NCBI GenBank assembly: GCA_019117545.1 | Contig: DWZN01000126.1 | Location: forward strand, 1-41,883 | Source: Candidatus Brevibacterium intestinavium | Lineage (GTDB): Bacteria > Actinomycetota > Actinomycetes > Actinomycetales > Brevibacteriaceae | Reading direction: 5' to 3' | Length of the DNA stretch: 41,883 bases | In this document: positions 8,505 to 17,130 of the stretch, piece by piece | Layout: every line of letters starts with the position of its first letter | Position numbering within the stretch: the stretch's first letter is position 1 | Position numbers and translations under genes: made by a program | Notes under the pieces: model-generated | What the model saw: only the letters and a program-made list of their open reading frames with translations | What the model was told of the DNA's origin: nothing | Database searches by the model: none

Positions 8505-8531
8505 GAGCGGCGCAGGGACTCTGCGCCGCTC
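8505..8531 (-). terminator. intercistronic hairpin between pstS and pstC (attenuator or RNA stabiliser)
   Basis: Perfect 11-bp arms GAGCGGCGCAG / CTGCGCCGCTC flank a 5-nt loop. It lies after the pstS stop with no T-run. Such a structure would let the binding protein be made in excess over the permease and ATPase by partial termination or by 3'-end protection. Confidence 0.65.
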
Positions 8532-8587
8532 CCGGGTGGTTATTCTTCGAGGTCAGAGGCTGAATTCAATGGAGTTGGCGATCGCAC

Positions 8588-9703
8588 TCACTCGGCGACC
8601 TCGATCGAGTCGATGACCTCTTCGATCTGCGACCGCAGTTCGTCCGACAGCGGGGCGGAGCCAGCCGATTCCGCGGCCGACTGCTGTCCCTCTTCGGAGA
8701 CGACGAACTTCTCCCAGGCCTTGACCATGTCCACGGTCTCCTGATCCTGGTAGGAGGAGCAGACGAGGTGGTAGGAGACGAGGACGATCGGGTAGGCCCC
8801 GGACTCGGAGGTGTCGCGGGCCAGGTCGAAGGCCAGATCTCCTTCGCCGCGCCCTTCGACCTTCTCCGAGGCGTCGACGACCTTGGACGCCGCCTCGGGG
8901 GAGAGCTCGACGAACTCGTCGCCGACCTTGACCTTGGCGGTCGAGAGCTCGCCGACGGCCGAAGCGTCCGCATAGCCGATGGCCCCGTCGGTGTCCGAGA
9001 CGGTCTGGATCACGCCGTCGGTGCCCTGGGCGGCTTCACCGCCGTAGTCGGACGGGAAGTTGCCGTCGACCTCGGCGTCCCAGGACTTCTCTGCCGTGGC
9101 CTTGAGGTACTCGGCGAAGTTCTCGGTGGTGCCCGAATCATCGGCGCGGTGGACGGCGGTGATCTTGAGATCGGGCAGATCGGCGTCCGGATTGTCGGCC
9201 TTGATGGCCTCGTCGTTCCAATTCGTGATCTCGCCCTTGAAGATCTTCGCGATCGTATCGGGGGAGAGGTTGAGCTCGTCGACGCCCTCGATGTTGAAAG
9301 TCACGGCGATCGGGGAGATGTAGACGGGGAATTCGAAGGCACCATCGGCTCCGCAGGTCTCCTGCCCGGCCGTGACCTCGTCGTCGTCGAGGTGAGCGTC
9401 GGAGCCGGCGAACTGAGCATTGCCGGCGAGGAACTGCTCACGGCCGGCACCCGAGCCGTCGGGGGAATAGTTGACGGTCACACCGGAGTTCTGCGAGGTG
9501 AAGTCGGCCGTCCAGGCGTCCATGGCGGCCTTCTGGGAGGAGGCGCCGATGCCGGTCAGGGTGCCCTGCAGATCGCTGTCGCCGCCGCTGGCCTCTTCGC
9601 CGGTGGCGGACTGGCCGCCGCAGGCCGAGAGAGTGATGGCGCCGACCGCGAGGATCGCTGCGGCAGGGGCGAGATGCTTCATCTTCACGAAGATGCCTTT
9701 CAT
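8588..9703 (-). CDS. pstS: phosphate ABC transporter substrate-binding lipoprotein PstS
   Basis: The 371-residue extracytoplasmic phosphate receptor has a lipoprotein signal (hydrophobic stretch, then ITLSACGG with the lipidated Cys at residue 28). A Gly/Ser/Glu linker follows, then the PstS fold: TGIGASSQKAAMDAW, the phosphate-contacting SPDGSGAGREQF, FAGSDAHL, FNIEGVDELNLS and HRADDSGTTENF. The ATG at 9703 is taken as the start; an ATG at 9682 would still give a full signal peptide, and neither has a strong ribosome-binding site. It is the first gene of pstSCAB and is driven by a PHO-box promoter. Confidence 0.96.
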   Translation of the reverse strand: MKGIFVKMKHLAPAAAILAVGAITLSACGGQSATGEEASGGDSDLQGTLTGIGASSQKAAMDAWTADFTSQNSGVTVNYSPDGSGAGREQFLAGNAQFAGSDAHLDDDEVTAGQETCGADGAFEFPVYISPIAVTFNIEGVDELNLSPDTIAKIFKGEITNWNDEAIKADNPDADLPDLKITAVHRADDSGTTENFAEYLKATAEKSWDAEVDGNFPSDYGGEAAQGTDGVIQTVSDTDGAIGYADASAVGELSTAKVKVGDEFVELSPEAASKVVDASEKVEGRGEGDLAFDLARDTSESGAYPIVLVSYHLVCSSYQDQETVDMVKAWEKFVVSEEGQQSAAESAGSAPLSDELRSQIEEVIDSIEVAE

Positions 9704-9744
9704 GTAGTGGACACGGCTCGAGAGATCTCGATCGTTCGTGGTCC

Positions 9745-9809
9745 ACGCTAAGGAGCAGGTGTGAAATGCAGGGAGTGGGAACGTGAATGTCAGATGAATG
9801 AGGATTGAA
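9745..9809 (-). promoter_or_regulatory. PHO box (five phased 11-bp units) and -10 element of pstS
   Basis: Read on the minus strand, TTCA-headed 11-bp units occur in perfect register. TTCAATCCTCA (9799-9809), TTCATCTGACA (9788-9798) and TTCACGTTCCC (9777-9787) come first. One degenerate unit follows (9766-9776), then TTCACACCTGC (9755-9765). This matches the 11-bp direct-repeat units bound by actinobacterial PhoP. A TANNNT -10 (TAGCGT, 9745-9750) follows 4 bp after the last unit, giving a leader of about 35 nt before pstS. Confidence 0.75.
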
Positions 9810-9890
9810 GGATCGGGACAGTCCTGAGCGCTGGGTCACAGTCCGGACGGATTCGTGAAAGGATCGTTGCCAGCCCGGCCCGTTCCACCC

Positions 9891-9942
9891 GCCGAGGCAG
9901 CCCACCCTGTCCGCGTCGCCGAGACAGCCCACCCTGTCCGCG
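9891..9942. repeat. tandem duplication, two 25-bp copies, period 27 bp
   Basis: Copies at 9891-9915 and 9918-9942 differ by one base and share GACAGCCCACCCTGTCCGCG in the second copy. Their role is unknown. Confidence 0.8.
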
Positions 9943-10048
9943 CCGCTGTCACAGCGGTCGGCTCGCGGGCACGCGGGCTGAGGATCGTCGATCCCTTGTC
10001 TGCGCCCGGTGCCGTGCCTACGGTTCATCCATGATCTGTCCGCCGACC

Positions 10049-10160
10049 CCGCAGCCACGCAGCCACGCGGCCCCGCGGCCACGCGGCCACGCGGCCCCGC
10101 AACCACGCGGCCCCGCAGCCACGCGACCCCGCGGCCCCGGGGCCACGCGGTCCCGCGACC
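10049..10160. repeat. octanucleotide tandem repeat, 14 units of (A/C)CGCGGCC
   Basis: Fourteen consecutive 8-bp units, mainly ACGCGGCC and CCGCGGCC with single-base variants, run without any break in register. The eight bases before (10041-10048) look like a decayed unit. The array ends 45 bp before the methyltransferase ATG. The unit length is not a multiple of three, and no spacers are present, so this is not a CRISPR. Confidence 0.92.
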
Positions 10161-10205
10161 GGGCGGCGCAGCGACTCGGCGCGCGAATCGAGGCAGGAGG
10201 GCCCC

Positions 10206-11015
10206 ATGCGCAATGACCATCGCTATGTTCTCGGCGAGTCCGAGAACGAACACTCACGGCTGCGTGACCAATCGGTCGTGCTCGATCCGCTGACCCGGAG
10301 TCTGCTGATCGATGCCGGAATCACCGAGGGGATGAGGGTGCTCGACATCGGCACCGGCTCCGGAGCCGTGGCCGCGCTCGCCGCGGACCTCGTCGGCAGT
10401 CACGGGCACGTGCTGGCCATCGATCGCGACCCCACCGCCCTCGACGGGGCACGAGCCGTGCTGGCCCGGCACCCGCAGGTCGAAGTCGCCGAGGCGGACC
10501 TCGCCGGACTCGACCTGGACGGGGAATTCGACGCGATCATCGGCAGAGCCGTTCTCATGCACCTGTCCGAACCCGTCGAGACTCTGGTCAGCCTCGCGCA
10601 GCATCTGCGCCCGAACGGTCTGCTGGTGATGCACGAATTCGACCTCGTCCACGAGTGGACGAACGTGAACACACCGCTGTGGGAGCGGGTGAGATCGCTC
10701 GTTCTGACCGGCTTGGACGCCGCCGGCGTCCACATCCGAATGGGCTCGGAGCTCTTCGCCGCGTTCCGCTCCGCCGGTCTGCCCGACCCGCACCTGACCA
10801 TGGGCGCCCCCGCGGGAGGCGGCGATCAGGCTCCGAGCTTCGGGTGGGCGAACTCCCTGACGGCACTGCTGCCGTACCTCGAACAGCAGGGGATGGTCTC
10901 GGACGGGGAGTTCACCGCCGATTCGCTCACACAGCGACTCGATGACGAGATCGATGCCGCGAACGCGACTCTGCTCGGCCCCCTCCTCTTCGGAGCCCAC
11001 TGCACAGTCCCCTGA
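10206..11015 (+). CDS. class I SAM-dependent methyltransferase
   Basis: The 269-residue protein has a Rossmann methyltransferase core: motif I VLDIGTGSGAVAALAADLVG near residue 45, an acidic ribose-binding residue in VLAIDRDPTAL, a post-II AEADLAGLDL and FDAIIGRAVLMHL. It resembles the UbiE/small-molecule methyltransferase group, in which the C-terminal third (residues 150-269) shapes the substrate pocket; the substrate cannot be named. The start ATG has AGGAGGG about 6 nt upstream. The gene stands alone, convergent with the Nudix gene, and is preceded by the 8-bp tandem array, which could influence its expression. Confidence 0.88.
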   Translation: MRNDHRYVLGESENEHSRLRDQSVVLDPLTRSLLIDAGITEGMRVLDIGTGSGAVAALAADLVGSHGHVLAIDRDPTALDGARAVLARHPQVEVAEADLAGLDLDGEFDAIIGRAVLMHLSEPVETLVSLAQHLRPNGLLVMHEFDLVHEWTNVNTPLWERVRSLVLTGLDAAGVHIRMGSELFAAFRSAGLPDPHLTMGAPAGGGDQAPSFGWANSLTALLPYLEQQGMVSDGEFTADSLTQRLDDEIDAANATLLGPLLFGAHCTVP

Positions 11016-11034
11016 GTCCCAGGCCGGCCTCAGG
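11011..11034. terminator. short shared hairpin at convergent gene ends
   Basis: CCTGAG (11011-11016) pairs with CTCAGG (11029-11034) around an AGGCCGGCCT palindrome. It spans the stop codons of both convergent genes, which are only 14 bp apart. It is the only terminator-like structure seen in the junction. Confidence 0.4.
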
Positions 11035-12004
11035 AGTCGATGGGGCGGACGCGTTCGATCTCGACGATGCGCGGGATCGGTCCGGGCCGGACATACGCGA
11101 TGAGCACCTCACCGGGCTTGAGGTAGGGATCGTCCTTCGGCAGCTTCGCCACTACCCGCTTCGGGGCATGGGCGGCGTAGATGGAGAAGATCGTCGGCAG
11201 CACCGGTCGATGCGTGCAGTAGATGATGGGCCGCCCCCTGGTCAGCAGCTTCTCGATGAAGCGCGCGGTCTTCGCCGGATTCGCCGAGGTGGCCTTCTCA
11301 CTCAGCGTGGGCACCTTCTTGATCGAGCGGCCGGTCGCCGCCGACAGCGGTGCCAGGGTCGCCATGCACCGCTTCCACGGGCTCGAGATCAGCTTCTTCG
11401 TCTCCCAGGCGCTGAGCAGACCGGTCAGGGCCATCGCCTGCCGGGTGCCGAGTTTGAGCAGCGGACGCACGTGCTCGGTCTCATGCCACTTCGACCGGGG
11501 AAAGGCCTTGCCGTGACGGACGAGGATGAGCGGCCAGGCCCGCAGCGCATCGGTCGAATCGTACTTGATCAGGGCGTCGAGCTGCTCCCGATCCGAATAG
11601 GACGTCAGCTTCGTCCTGGCCTTCTCGACCGGGAACCACTTCGCCCGGTCGACCTCCCGCTCATTCATCGGGGCGAAGGCGGCATCGCCTCTGACCTCGG
11701 CTGACCAGTAGAAGACCTTCTTCGTGTTCTTCCCACCGACCTTGTACTCGGCCGTGGGCAGCGGAATGCCGAGCCGGATGTCGAGGCCCGTCTCCTCCTT
11801 GACCTCGCGCACCGCGGTCTCGGGCAGAGTCTCCCCGGGATCGACCTTGCCCTTCGGCCAGGACCAGTCGTTGTACTTCGGACGGTGGATGAGGACCACT
11901 TCGAGGCCCTTGGACCCGTGCCTCCAGCACACGGCTCCCGCGGCGAGCACATCGGCGGTCACCCGGGAGGACTTCTGCGCCGAGGCGACCGAGGACGGGC
12001 TCAC
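11030..12004 (-). CDS. mutT1: Nudix hydrolase fused to histidine phosphatase domain (MutT1-like)
   Basis: The 324-residue two-domain enzyme carries a perfect Nudix box at residues 52-74 (G52, E58, R66, E67, E70, E71, G73) and a C-terminal phosphoglycerate-mutase-like domain starting with the RHG motif (R163-H164-G165). The same domain order is found in mycobacterial MutT1, which hydrolyses 8-oxo-dGTP and diadenosine polyphosphates. That makes nucleotide-pool sanitation the likely job. It starts with GTG inside a GTGA overlap with the ppk stop, so the two are co-translated. The linkage to ppk is also known from mycobacteria. Confidence 0.9.
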   Translation of the reverse strand: MSPSSVASAQKSSRVTADVLAAGAVCWRHGSKGLEVVLIHRPKYNDWSWPKGKVDPGETLPETAVREVKEETGLDIRLGIPLPTAEYKVGGKNTKKVFYWSAEVRGDAAFAPMNEREVDRAKWFPVEKARTKLTSYSDREQLDALIKYDSTDALRAWPLILVRHGKAFPRSKWHETEHVRPLLKLGTRQAMALTGLLSAWETKKLISSPWKRCMATLAPLSAATGRSIKKVPTLSEKATSANPAKTARFIEKLLTRGRPIIYCTHRPVLPTIFSIYAAHAPKRVVAKLPKDDPYLKPGEVLIAYVRPGPIPRIVEIERVRPIDS

Positions 12005-14145
12005 GCCTCATCCCCGATCCGTCGGCGCTGGCGATGGCGGCGGATCAGCTCGGTCTGGTAGTCGATGAGGGCCGTTCCGTCCTCGTCGTGGGTCCGACGC
12101 GTCCACTTCCCGTCACCGGCGAGTTCGAACGCCGAGGTGGACTCGGCGAAGGCGAGGTCGAAGAGGTCGATGATCTCGGCCCGGTGTCGGTCGTCGACGA
12201 TCTCGACGAGCGTCTCGACCCGCCGGTCGAGGTTACGGTGCATCATGTCCGCCGAACCGATGTAGACCAACCTGTCGCCGTTGTTGCCGAAGACGAAGGC
12301 CCGCGAGTGCTCGAGGAACCGACCGAGCACCGAACGGACGGTGATGTTCTCACTCAGCCCCTCGATGCCCGGCCGCAGGGCGCAGATTCCGCGGACGAAC
12401 ACCTCGACCTTGACCCCGGCCCGTGAGGCCCGGTAGAGCGCATCGATGATGGCCTCGTCGACGATGGAGTTGACCTTGATCCGGACCTCACCGTGACCGC
12501 CGGCCTCGGCGATGGCGATCTCGGAGTCGATGAGGTCGATGAGTCCCGTGCGCACCGAGATGGGAGCGACGAGGAAGCGCGAGTACTCGGACCGCGGGGC
12601 GTAGCCGGAGAGCTGATTGAACAGTTTCGTCAGATCATCGGCCACGGCCGTGTCCTTCGTCAGCAGTCCGAAGTCCTCATAGCCGCGGGCGGTCTTCGGG
12701 TGGTAGTTGCCGGTGCCGACGTGGCAGTAGCGAGCCAGGCCCTCGGCCTCCTGGCGCACGACCAGGGACAGCTTCGCATGGGTCTTGAGCCCGACGATGC
12801 CGTAGACGACGTGGACGCCGGCGCGCTCGAGCTTGCGCGCCCAGGTGATGTTGGCCTCCTCGTCGAAGCGGGCCTTGATCTCGACGACGGCGAGCACCTG
12901 GATGCCGGCCTGCGCAGCATCGACGAGGGCGTCGATGATCGGGGAGTCGCCGGAGGTGCGGTAGAGCGTCTGCTTGATCGCGAGCACGTTCTTGTCCGCG
13001 GCGGCCTGTTCGAGGAAGGCCTGGACGCTGGTGGAGAACGAGTCGTAGGGATGGTGCAGCAGGATGTCTCGGCTGGACACCGCGTCGAACACGTCGACCT
13101 GGTCGCTGGATTCGCGCAGCGAGAGGTCCTTGTTCATCTGCGGGACCATCTTCGGGAAGTGCAGATCGTCGCGGGCGACATCGGCGATATCGGACATGCC
13201 CGACAGGTCGAGCGGTGTCGGCAGGTGGTAGATCTCGGAATCGTCGATGCCCAGTTCGTCCTTGAGCATCTCGAGCACCCGGGGGTGGATGTTCTCCGTG
13301 ATCTCCATCCGCACGGCGGGTCCGAAGCGCCGGCGCAGAAGCTCCTTCTCCAAGGCCTTGAGCAAGTTCTCCGCATCGTCCTCCTCGACCTCGAGGTCCT
13401 CGTTGCGGGTGACGCGGAAGGTCGAGTGGTGGATGACCTCCATGCCCTCGAACAGAGTGTCGAGGTGTTCGGCGATGATGTCCTCGAGCGCGACGAAGCG
13501 GGCGGGCACATCGCGTCCGGCGGGCCGGCCGGTCGCCTCGGCGACGTTGAAGAACCGCGGCAGGCGCGGGGGCACCTTGACTCGGGCGAAGAGCTCCTTG
13601 CCGGAGCCCGGATAGCGCAGGAGCACGCCGAGGTTGAGCGAGAGGCCCGAGATGTAGGGGAACGGGTGGGCCGGGTCGACGGCCAGCGGGGTGAGGACGG
13701 GGAAGACGTGGCCGAAGAAGAATTCGTCGACCCGTGCCCGTTCGTCCGCGCTGAGCTCATCGACGGCGACCTTCGAGATCGACTCCGCATCGAGGCGCGG
13801 GCCGATGTCGTCCTTGAGCAGAGCCGCGTGCCGGCTCATCAGCTCGTGGGCGCGGACGCCGATGGCATGCATGACCTGCGCGGGCATCCGGCCGGTCACG
13901 CTGGGCACGGCCAGGCCGGTGTTGATGCGGCGCTTGAGTCCGGCGACGCGGACCATGAAGAACTCGTCGAGGTTGGTCGCGAAGATCGACAGGAACCGCA
14001 CCCGCTCGAGCAGCGGGATCTGCGGGTCCGAGGCGAGGTCGAGGACGCGCTCGTTGAATGCCAGCCAACTGAGTTCCCGGTCGAGGAAGCGGTCGGCCGG
14101 TTCCGGCAGACCCAGCTCTTCGCCGGCTGCTGCGATGTCGTACAA
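12001..14145 (-). CDS. ppk: polyphosphate kinase (PPK1)
   Basis: The 714-residue enzyme reversibly transfers the gamma-phosphate of ATP to polyphosphate. N-terminal domain: [19 protein letters not shown] and [23 protein letters not shown]. Catalytic domains: [47 protein letters not shown] and the phospho-histidine region [20 protein letters not shown], then a C-terminal [12 protein letters not shown] segment. The TTG start at 14145 has AGGAG 7 nt upstream. It begins 4 nt after the mshD stop and overlaps the Nudix gene. Its place near pstSCAB fits joint phosphate handling. Confidence 0.97.
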   Translation of the reverse strand: MYDIAAAGEELGLPEPADRFLDRELSWLAFNERVLDLASDPQIPLLERVRFLSIFATNLDEFFMVRVAGLKRRINTGLAVPSVTGRMPAQVMHAIGVRAHELMSRHAALLKDDIGPRLDAESISKVAVDELSADERARVDEFFFGHVFPVLTPLAVDPAHPFPYISGLSLNLGVLLRYPGSGKELFARVKVPPRLPRFFNVAEATGRPAGRDVPARFVALEDIIAEHLDTLFEGMEVIHHSTFRVTRNEDLEVEEDDAENLLKALEKELLRRRFGPAVRMEITENIHPRVLEMLKDELGIDDSEIYHLPTPLDLSGMSDIADVARDDLHFPKMVPQMNKDLSLRESSDQVDVFDAVSSRDILLHHPYDSFSTSVQAFLEQAAADKNVLAIKQTLYRTSGDSPIIDALVDAAQAGIQVLAVVEIKARFDEEANITWARKLERAGVHVVYGIVGLKTHAKLSLVVRQEAEGLARYCHVGTGNYHPKTARGYEDFGLLTKDTAVADDLTKLFNQLSGYAPRSEYSRFLVAPISVRTGLIDLIDSEIAIAEAGGHGEVRIKVNSIVDEAIIDALYRASRAGVKVEVFVRGICALRPGIEGLSENITVRSVLGRFLEHSRAFVFGNNGDRLVYIGSADMMHRNLDRRVETLVEIVDDRHRAEIIDLFDLAFAESTSAFELAGDGKWTRRTHDEDGTALIDYQTELIRRHRQRRRIGDEA

Positions 14146-14149
14146 AGGC

Positions 14150-15154
14150 CTACTCCTTCCCGCTCGTCGTCACCGGCGCGTAGGACACGTGCGCGACCGC
14201 GACATGGAATCCCAGCCGCTCGTACAAGTTTAGCGCCGGGGCGTTGTCCGACTCGACGTAGAGTTCGACGACCCGGGCCCCGGCCGCGAGCATCCTCCGC
14301 ATGCCCTCGACCGTCAGCGCCCTGCCCACGCCCTTGGCGTGGACGTGCGGATCGACGCCGACGACATAGACCTCGCCGAGGCGGCTCTCGGTCTGCGTGT
14401 CCGTGAGCTTGATCTGGTGGAAGCCGATGATCTCGCCGTCGCGTTCGGCGATGACGACCGACTCGGGGTCGAAGTCGTCTGCGGTGACGATCGCGTCGAT
14501 GTCGGCCCGGGTCTGCGAGCCCTGCTCCGGATGCCAGTCGAAGGCGGCGTTGTTGACCGACAGCCAGCCGTCCTCGTCGCCGGGGGCGAAGGAGCGGATC
14601 TCCACGCCCTCGGGCGTTCGAGTCGCCGGCAGGTCGTCGGGGCCGAGGTCCGCATCGGTGCGCATCTGATAGAGCACGCGGTCGCGGCTGAGCCCGTGCT
14701 TGTCCGCCAGGCGGGCCGCGGCCGGGTGGTCGCCGTGGGACCAGCACCAGGCCTCGGGCTGCTCGGCCAGGATGGTCGTGAGCAGCCGTTCGCCCAGACC
14801 CTGTCCGCGGTGGTCGGGGTCGATGAGGAATTCGGCGGCGTGCCGCTCTCCCTGCTTCGCGCGGATGCCGTAGCCGATGAGCTCGCCCGCGTCATCGGCT
14901 CGGCCCGCGCCTCCGGCGTCACCTGCTCCGCCCGCGCCTCCCGCGCCGTCGGATCCTCCCGCATAGACACGCCACACGCTCGAGGCGGTCTGGGCCTGAT
15001 CGGCGGTGTCCTCTCCGGTGGCGATGGCCATCGGTCCGCCGGAGATCTCGGCCGCGCCGTCGGCGGCGGCCACGCTGTCGAGGAAGGCGACCTCCGCCTC
15101 GGTGAGGGTGTCGATGGCGGTTCCGGTGATCGCTCCACTGGCCTGGATTCTCAT
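14150..15154 (-). CDS. mshD: mycothiol synthase MshD
   Basis: This 334-residue enzyme with tandem GNAT domains acetylates Cys-GlcN-Ins in the last step of mycothiol synthesis. The first domain shows [15 protein letters not shown], the second the stretch [18 protein letters not shown] followed by [19 protein letters not shown], typical of the family's active C-terminal GNAT domain. A Gly/Ala-rich run (about residues 69-90) inserts into the N-terminal domain and is probably a flexible loop. The start is ATG 15154, 4 nt after the glnR stop. The glnR-mshD linkage is conserved in mycobacteria and supports the call. It also marks the organism as a mycothiol-making actinobacterium. Confidence 0.94.
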   Translation of the reverse strand: MRIQASGAITGTAIDTLTEAEVAFLDSVAAADGAAEISGGPMAIATGEDTADQAQTASSVWRVYAGGSDGAGGAGGAGDAGGAGRADDAGELIGYGIRAKQGERHAAEFLIDPDHRGQGLGERLLTTILAEQPEAWCWSHGDHPAAARLADKHGLSRDRVLYQMRTDADLGPDDLPATRTPEGVEIRSFAPGDEDGWLSVNNAAFDWHPEQGSQTRADIDAIVTADDFDPESVVIAERDGEIIGFHQIKLTDTQTESRLGEVYVVGVDPHVHAKGVGRALTVEGMRRMLAAGARVVELYVESDNAPALNLYERLGFHVAVAHVSYAPVTTSGKE

Positions 15155-15158
15155 GCCT

Positions 15159-16067
15159 TCACGTCCTCTGTGCTCGTTGCGTTCTCGCGCCCGTCTGCGT
15201 CTCCGCCTGCGGGGGCTCGGAATCGCCGTCCTCGGTGCCGGTGACGCTGTCGGCGCTGAACCGGTAGCCGACGTTGCGCACGGTGTGGATGGCGTTCTCG
15301 AGGTCTTTGCCGAGTTTCGCACGCAGGCGACGAACATGCACGTCAACGGTGCGGGTGCCGCCGAAGTAGTCGTCTCCCCATACGGCCAGCAGGATCTCAT
15401 CGCGGGTGAAGACCCGTTCGGGGTGCATGGCGAAGAACTTCAGCAGCGCGAACTCGCGATAGGTCAGATCGAGGCTGCGCCCGCCGAGGTCGGCGGTGAA
15501 CGCGGTCTCGTCGATGCGCAGGGTGCCGGTGACGACGATCATCGGCTCACCCTCGGCATTCCACGGCCCGCCGTCGCCGCCGCGGGCACCGGCCGCACCG
15601 GAACCCGACAGGCCGCGTGCCGTGCCCGGGACACCCCACGGCTGGGTGCTGAAGCCCGCGCCGAGGCGACCGCCCGTGCCGGTGCCGCCCGACTGGGCGG
15701 AGAGATGGCGGTCACGGGCCACGCGCAGCCTGGCCTCCACCTCGGCGGGGCCGGCGGTGGTGAGGAGGAAATCGGCGACGCCCCACTTCGCAGAGGCGGT
15801 CGCCAGCCCACCCTCGCCGAGCACGACGACGATGGCGGCGGTGATTCCTGCGGCACTGAGCGCCTCGGCGATGCGCGGGGCCAGGGAGAGATCGAGGCAG
15901 GCGTCGACGATGACGACATCGGGTGTGAGGGATTCGCGATCGAGCGCTGACAGCTGCTCGGCACCGCACCGGTCGATCCGATGTCCCAGGTACTGCAGCG
16001 ATTCGGGGGCGAGGGGATGATCGAGGCGGGCCGTGGGGCAGATGTGCAGAATCCGCATGTGCTGCAT
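15159..16067 (-). CDS. glnR: GlnR-type OmpR-family regulator
   Basis: The roughly 302-residue regulator has an atypical receiver domain (D52 in PDVVIVDACLDL) with the GlnR hallmarks GEGGLATASAKWGV and LLTTAGPAEVEARLRVARD. After a Gly/Pro-rich linker of about 50 residues comes a winged-helix DNA-binding domain: LDLTYREFALLKFFAMHPERVFTR, then GGTRTVDVHVRRLRAKLG and IHTVRNVGYRF. GlnR orthologues control nitrogen assimilation genes. The start may be ATG 16067 or 16058; GGGGAGG lies just upstream of both. The frame is open far beyond, but there is no support for a longer protein. It is the first gene of the glnR-mshD-ppk-mutT1 run. Confidence 0.9.
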   Translation of the reverse strand: MQHMRILHICPTARLDHPLAPESLQYLGHRIDRCGAEQLSALDRESLTPDVVIVDACLDLSLAPRIAEALSAAGITAAIVVVLGEGGLATASAKWGVADFLLTTAGPAEVEARLRVARDRHLSAQSGGTGTGGRLGAGFSTQPWGVPGTARGLSGSGAAGARGGDGGPWNAEGEPMIVVTGTLRIDETAFTADLGGRSLDLTYREFALLKFFAMHPERVFTRDEILLAVWGDDYFGGTRTVDVHVRRLRAKLGKDLENAIHTVRNVGYRFSADSVTGTEDGDSEPPQAETQTGARTQRAQRT

Positions 16068-16098
16068 CCACCTCCCCGGCGCCCGACGTCTGAGACAG

Positions 16099-16104
16099 AG
16101 TATA
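16099..16104 (-). promoter_or_regulatory. -10 element TATACT of the glnR operon
   Basis: On the minus strand TATACT, one base from the consensus TATAAT, lies 31 nt before the ATG at 16067. No clear -35 is seen. It is the best promoter candidate for the four-gene glnR run. Confidence 0.5.
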
Positions 16105-16166
16105 GCGAGGTCCGGGTCGTGCGCGCGCTGAGCGCGGCGGGGTCGAAATCGCGAATGCGCGATCAG

Positions 16167-16988
16167 ATGAGGCACGATAGTCCTGTGATCAGATGGATTC
16201 GAGTAGCCGTCGCCCTCGTGCTGGTGCTGGCCCTCAGCGCTTCCGTGTACTGGGGCTATACGCTGTTCCTGCTGGCGACCGGACTCATCGTCCTCGGCGT
16301 CGCCTACGGGTGGCCGCGCCTGACGGACTCCCCGCAGCCGCGGGCGACGTCGATCATGCTCGCACTCTTCGGGGTGGCCGGACTCGTGGCCGCATGGCGG
16401 GACTCGGCGGCTCCCTATCTCGACTGGCTGCCCGTTCTGGCCGGTCTCGGGCTGCTGTGGACCTTCGTCCAGAACCTCACCCGCGGCATCGGCGCCTCCT
16501 ATGCCGTGGCCAACGTCTCCGCCCAAGTTTCCGGCCTCGTCATCGTGCTGTCCGCCAGCACCTGGGTCGCGGCGATCACGATCCCCGGGGACAAGGAGGC
16601 CATCGTCATCGGCCTCGCCGCCCTCATCGTCGCCCAGTGCATGACCGCCCTGCCGTGGCCGGCGATCTACACCTCGCCGCTGGCCCTGGCCATGTCCACC
16701 GCGGTGGCCGGGATCCTCTCGGTGCTCGTCTTCGACGATTCGATCTCCTGGCCGGCCGCGCTCGTCCTCGGCGTCATCATGGGTCTGCTCGTGGCCGCCG
16801 TCGACCGGATGCTCGGCCTCATCGCCTATGCGAAGTTCCAGGCGGCCAACCTCGAGGCCGCGCAGAACATCGAACTGAAGAAGAACGTGGAGAAGGCCCG
16901 CAGCTTCGCCGTGCAGCTGGCCCTCGGAGCGGCCCCGATCGCCCTCGGCGGTGTCGTCGTCTACGCCCTGGAGCGCGTCGCGCTCTGA
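16167..16988 (+). CDS. multi-pass membrane protein of unknown function
   Basis: The product, about 273 residues, has eight or so hydrophobic segments in its first 215 residues. A polar stretch with a short coiled-coil-like run (residues 225-248, AKFQAANLEAAQNIELKKNVEKA) and one last helix follow. The family is not recognised. The start is uncertain: ATG 16167 or GTG 16185, with only weak ribosome-binding sites. It is divergent from glnR across a 99-bp spacer with a small dyad ATCGCG-AATG-CGCGAT at 16148-16163, so GlnR control is conceivable but unproven. Confidence 0.75.
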   Translation: MRHDSPVIRWIRVAVALVLVLALSASVYWGYTLFLLATGLIVLGVAYGWPRLTDSPQPRATSIMLALFGVAGLVAAWRDSAAPYLDWLPVLAGLGLLWTFVQNLTRGIGASYAVANVSAQVSGLVIVLSASTWVAAITIPGDKEAIVIGLAALIVAQCMTALPWPAIYTSPLALAMSTAVAGILSVLVFDDSISWPAALVLGVIMGLLVAAVDRMLGLIAYAKFQAANLEAAQNIELKKNVEKARSFAVQLALGAAPIALGGVVVYALERVAL

Positions 16989-16995
16989 GGAACTG

Positions 16996-17001
16996 TAGAC
17001 T
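16996..17001 (+). promoter_or_regulatory. extended -10 element TG-TAGACT before the 38-residue membrane peptide gene
   Basis: TAGACT ends 6 nt before the ATG at 17008 and is preceded by TG (16994-16995). Transcription would start at or next to the ATG, leaving the GGAGG at 17002-17006 untranscribed unless the gene is also read from the upstream gene. Confidence 0.5.
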
Positions 17002-17007
17002 GGAGGC

Positions 17008-17124
17008 ATGGAAAATCTTGTCGCACTCGAAATCGTCTTCTCTAGCCTCGTCGGCCTCGCCGCCCTCGGCGCCCTGGGCGTGGGGGTCAAGGTCGTGACC
17101 GCGCTGTTCAAGGACAATCGCTGA
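17008..17124 (+). CDS. 38-residue single-helix membrane peptide
   Basis: An ATG with GGAGG just upstream opens a 38-residue frame ending in TGA at 17122-17124. It has a short polar N-terminus (MENLVALEI), one hydrophobic helix of about 22 residues rich in Gly/Ala/Leu, and a basic tail (KVVTALFKDNR), so it should sit in the membrane with its C-terminus inside. Both a promoter and a ribosome-binding site fit the start. It lies in the same direction 6 nt before the nitrobindin-like gene. The function is unknown. Confidence 0.6.
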   Translation: MENLVALEIVFSSLVGLAALGALGVGVKVVTALFKDNR

Positions 17125-17130
17125 TCGACG

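Larger units (their letters stand above)
9704..10205. other. 502-bp gene-free region between pstS and a methyltransferase gene
   Basis: The divergent spacer holds the PHO-box promoter, a 27-bp-period duplication and a long 8-bp tandem repeat. I see no supported gene; frames through the repeat are open only because it is so GC-rich. No clear -10 for the methyltransferase gene was found. Confidence 0.7.

Noticed and set aside
10041..10160. CRISPR-like array
   Set aside because: Units are 8 bp in direct contact with no spacers, and no cas genes are present.
10018..10257. Open frames through the 8-bp repeat that would encode Arg/Gly/Pro repeat peptides
   Set aside because: Open in all frames only because the repeat lacks A/T-containing stops; no start signal and no sensible protein.
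12493..14406. Very long open frame on the plus strand opposite ppk and the 3' part of mshD
   Set aside because: It mirrors GC-rich codon positions of true genes on the other strand, has no family resemblance or ribosome-binding site, and its composition is typical of a shadow frame.
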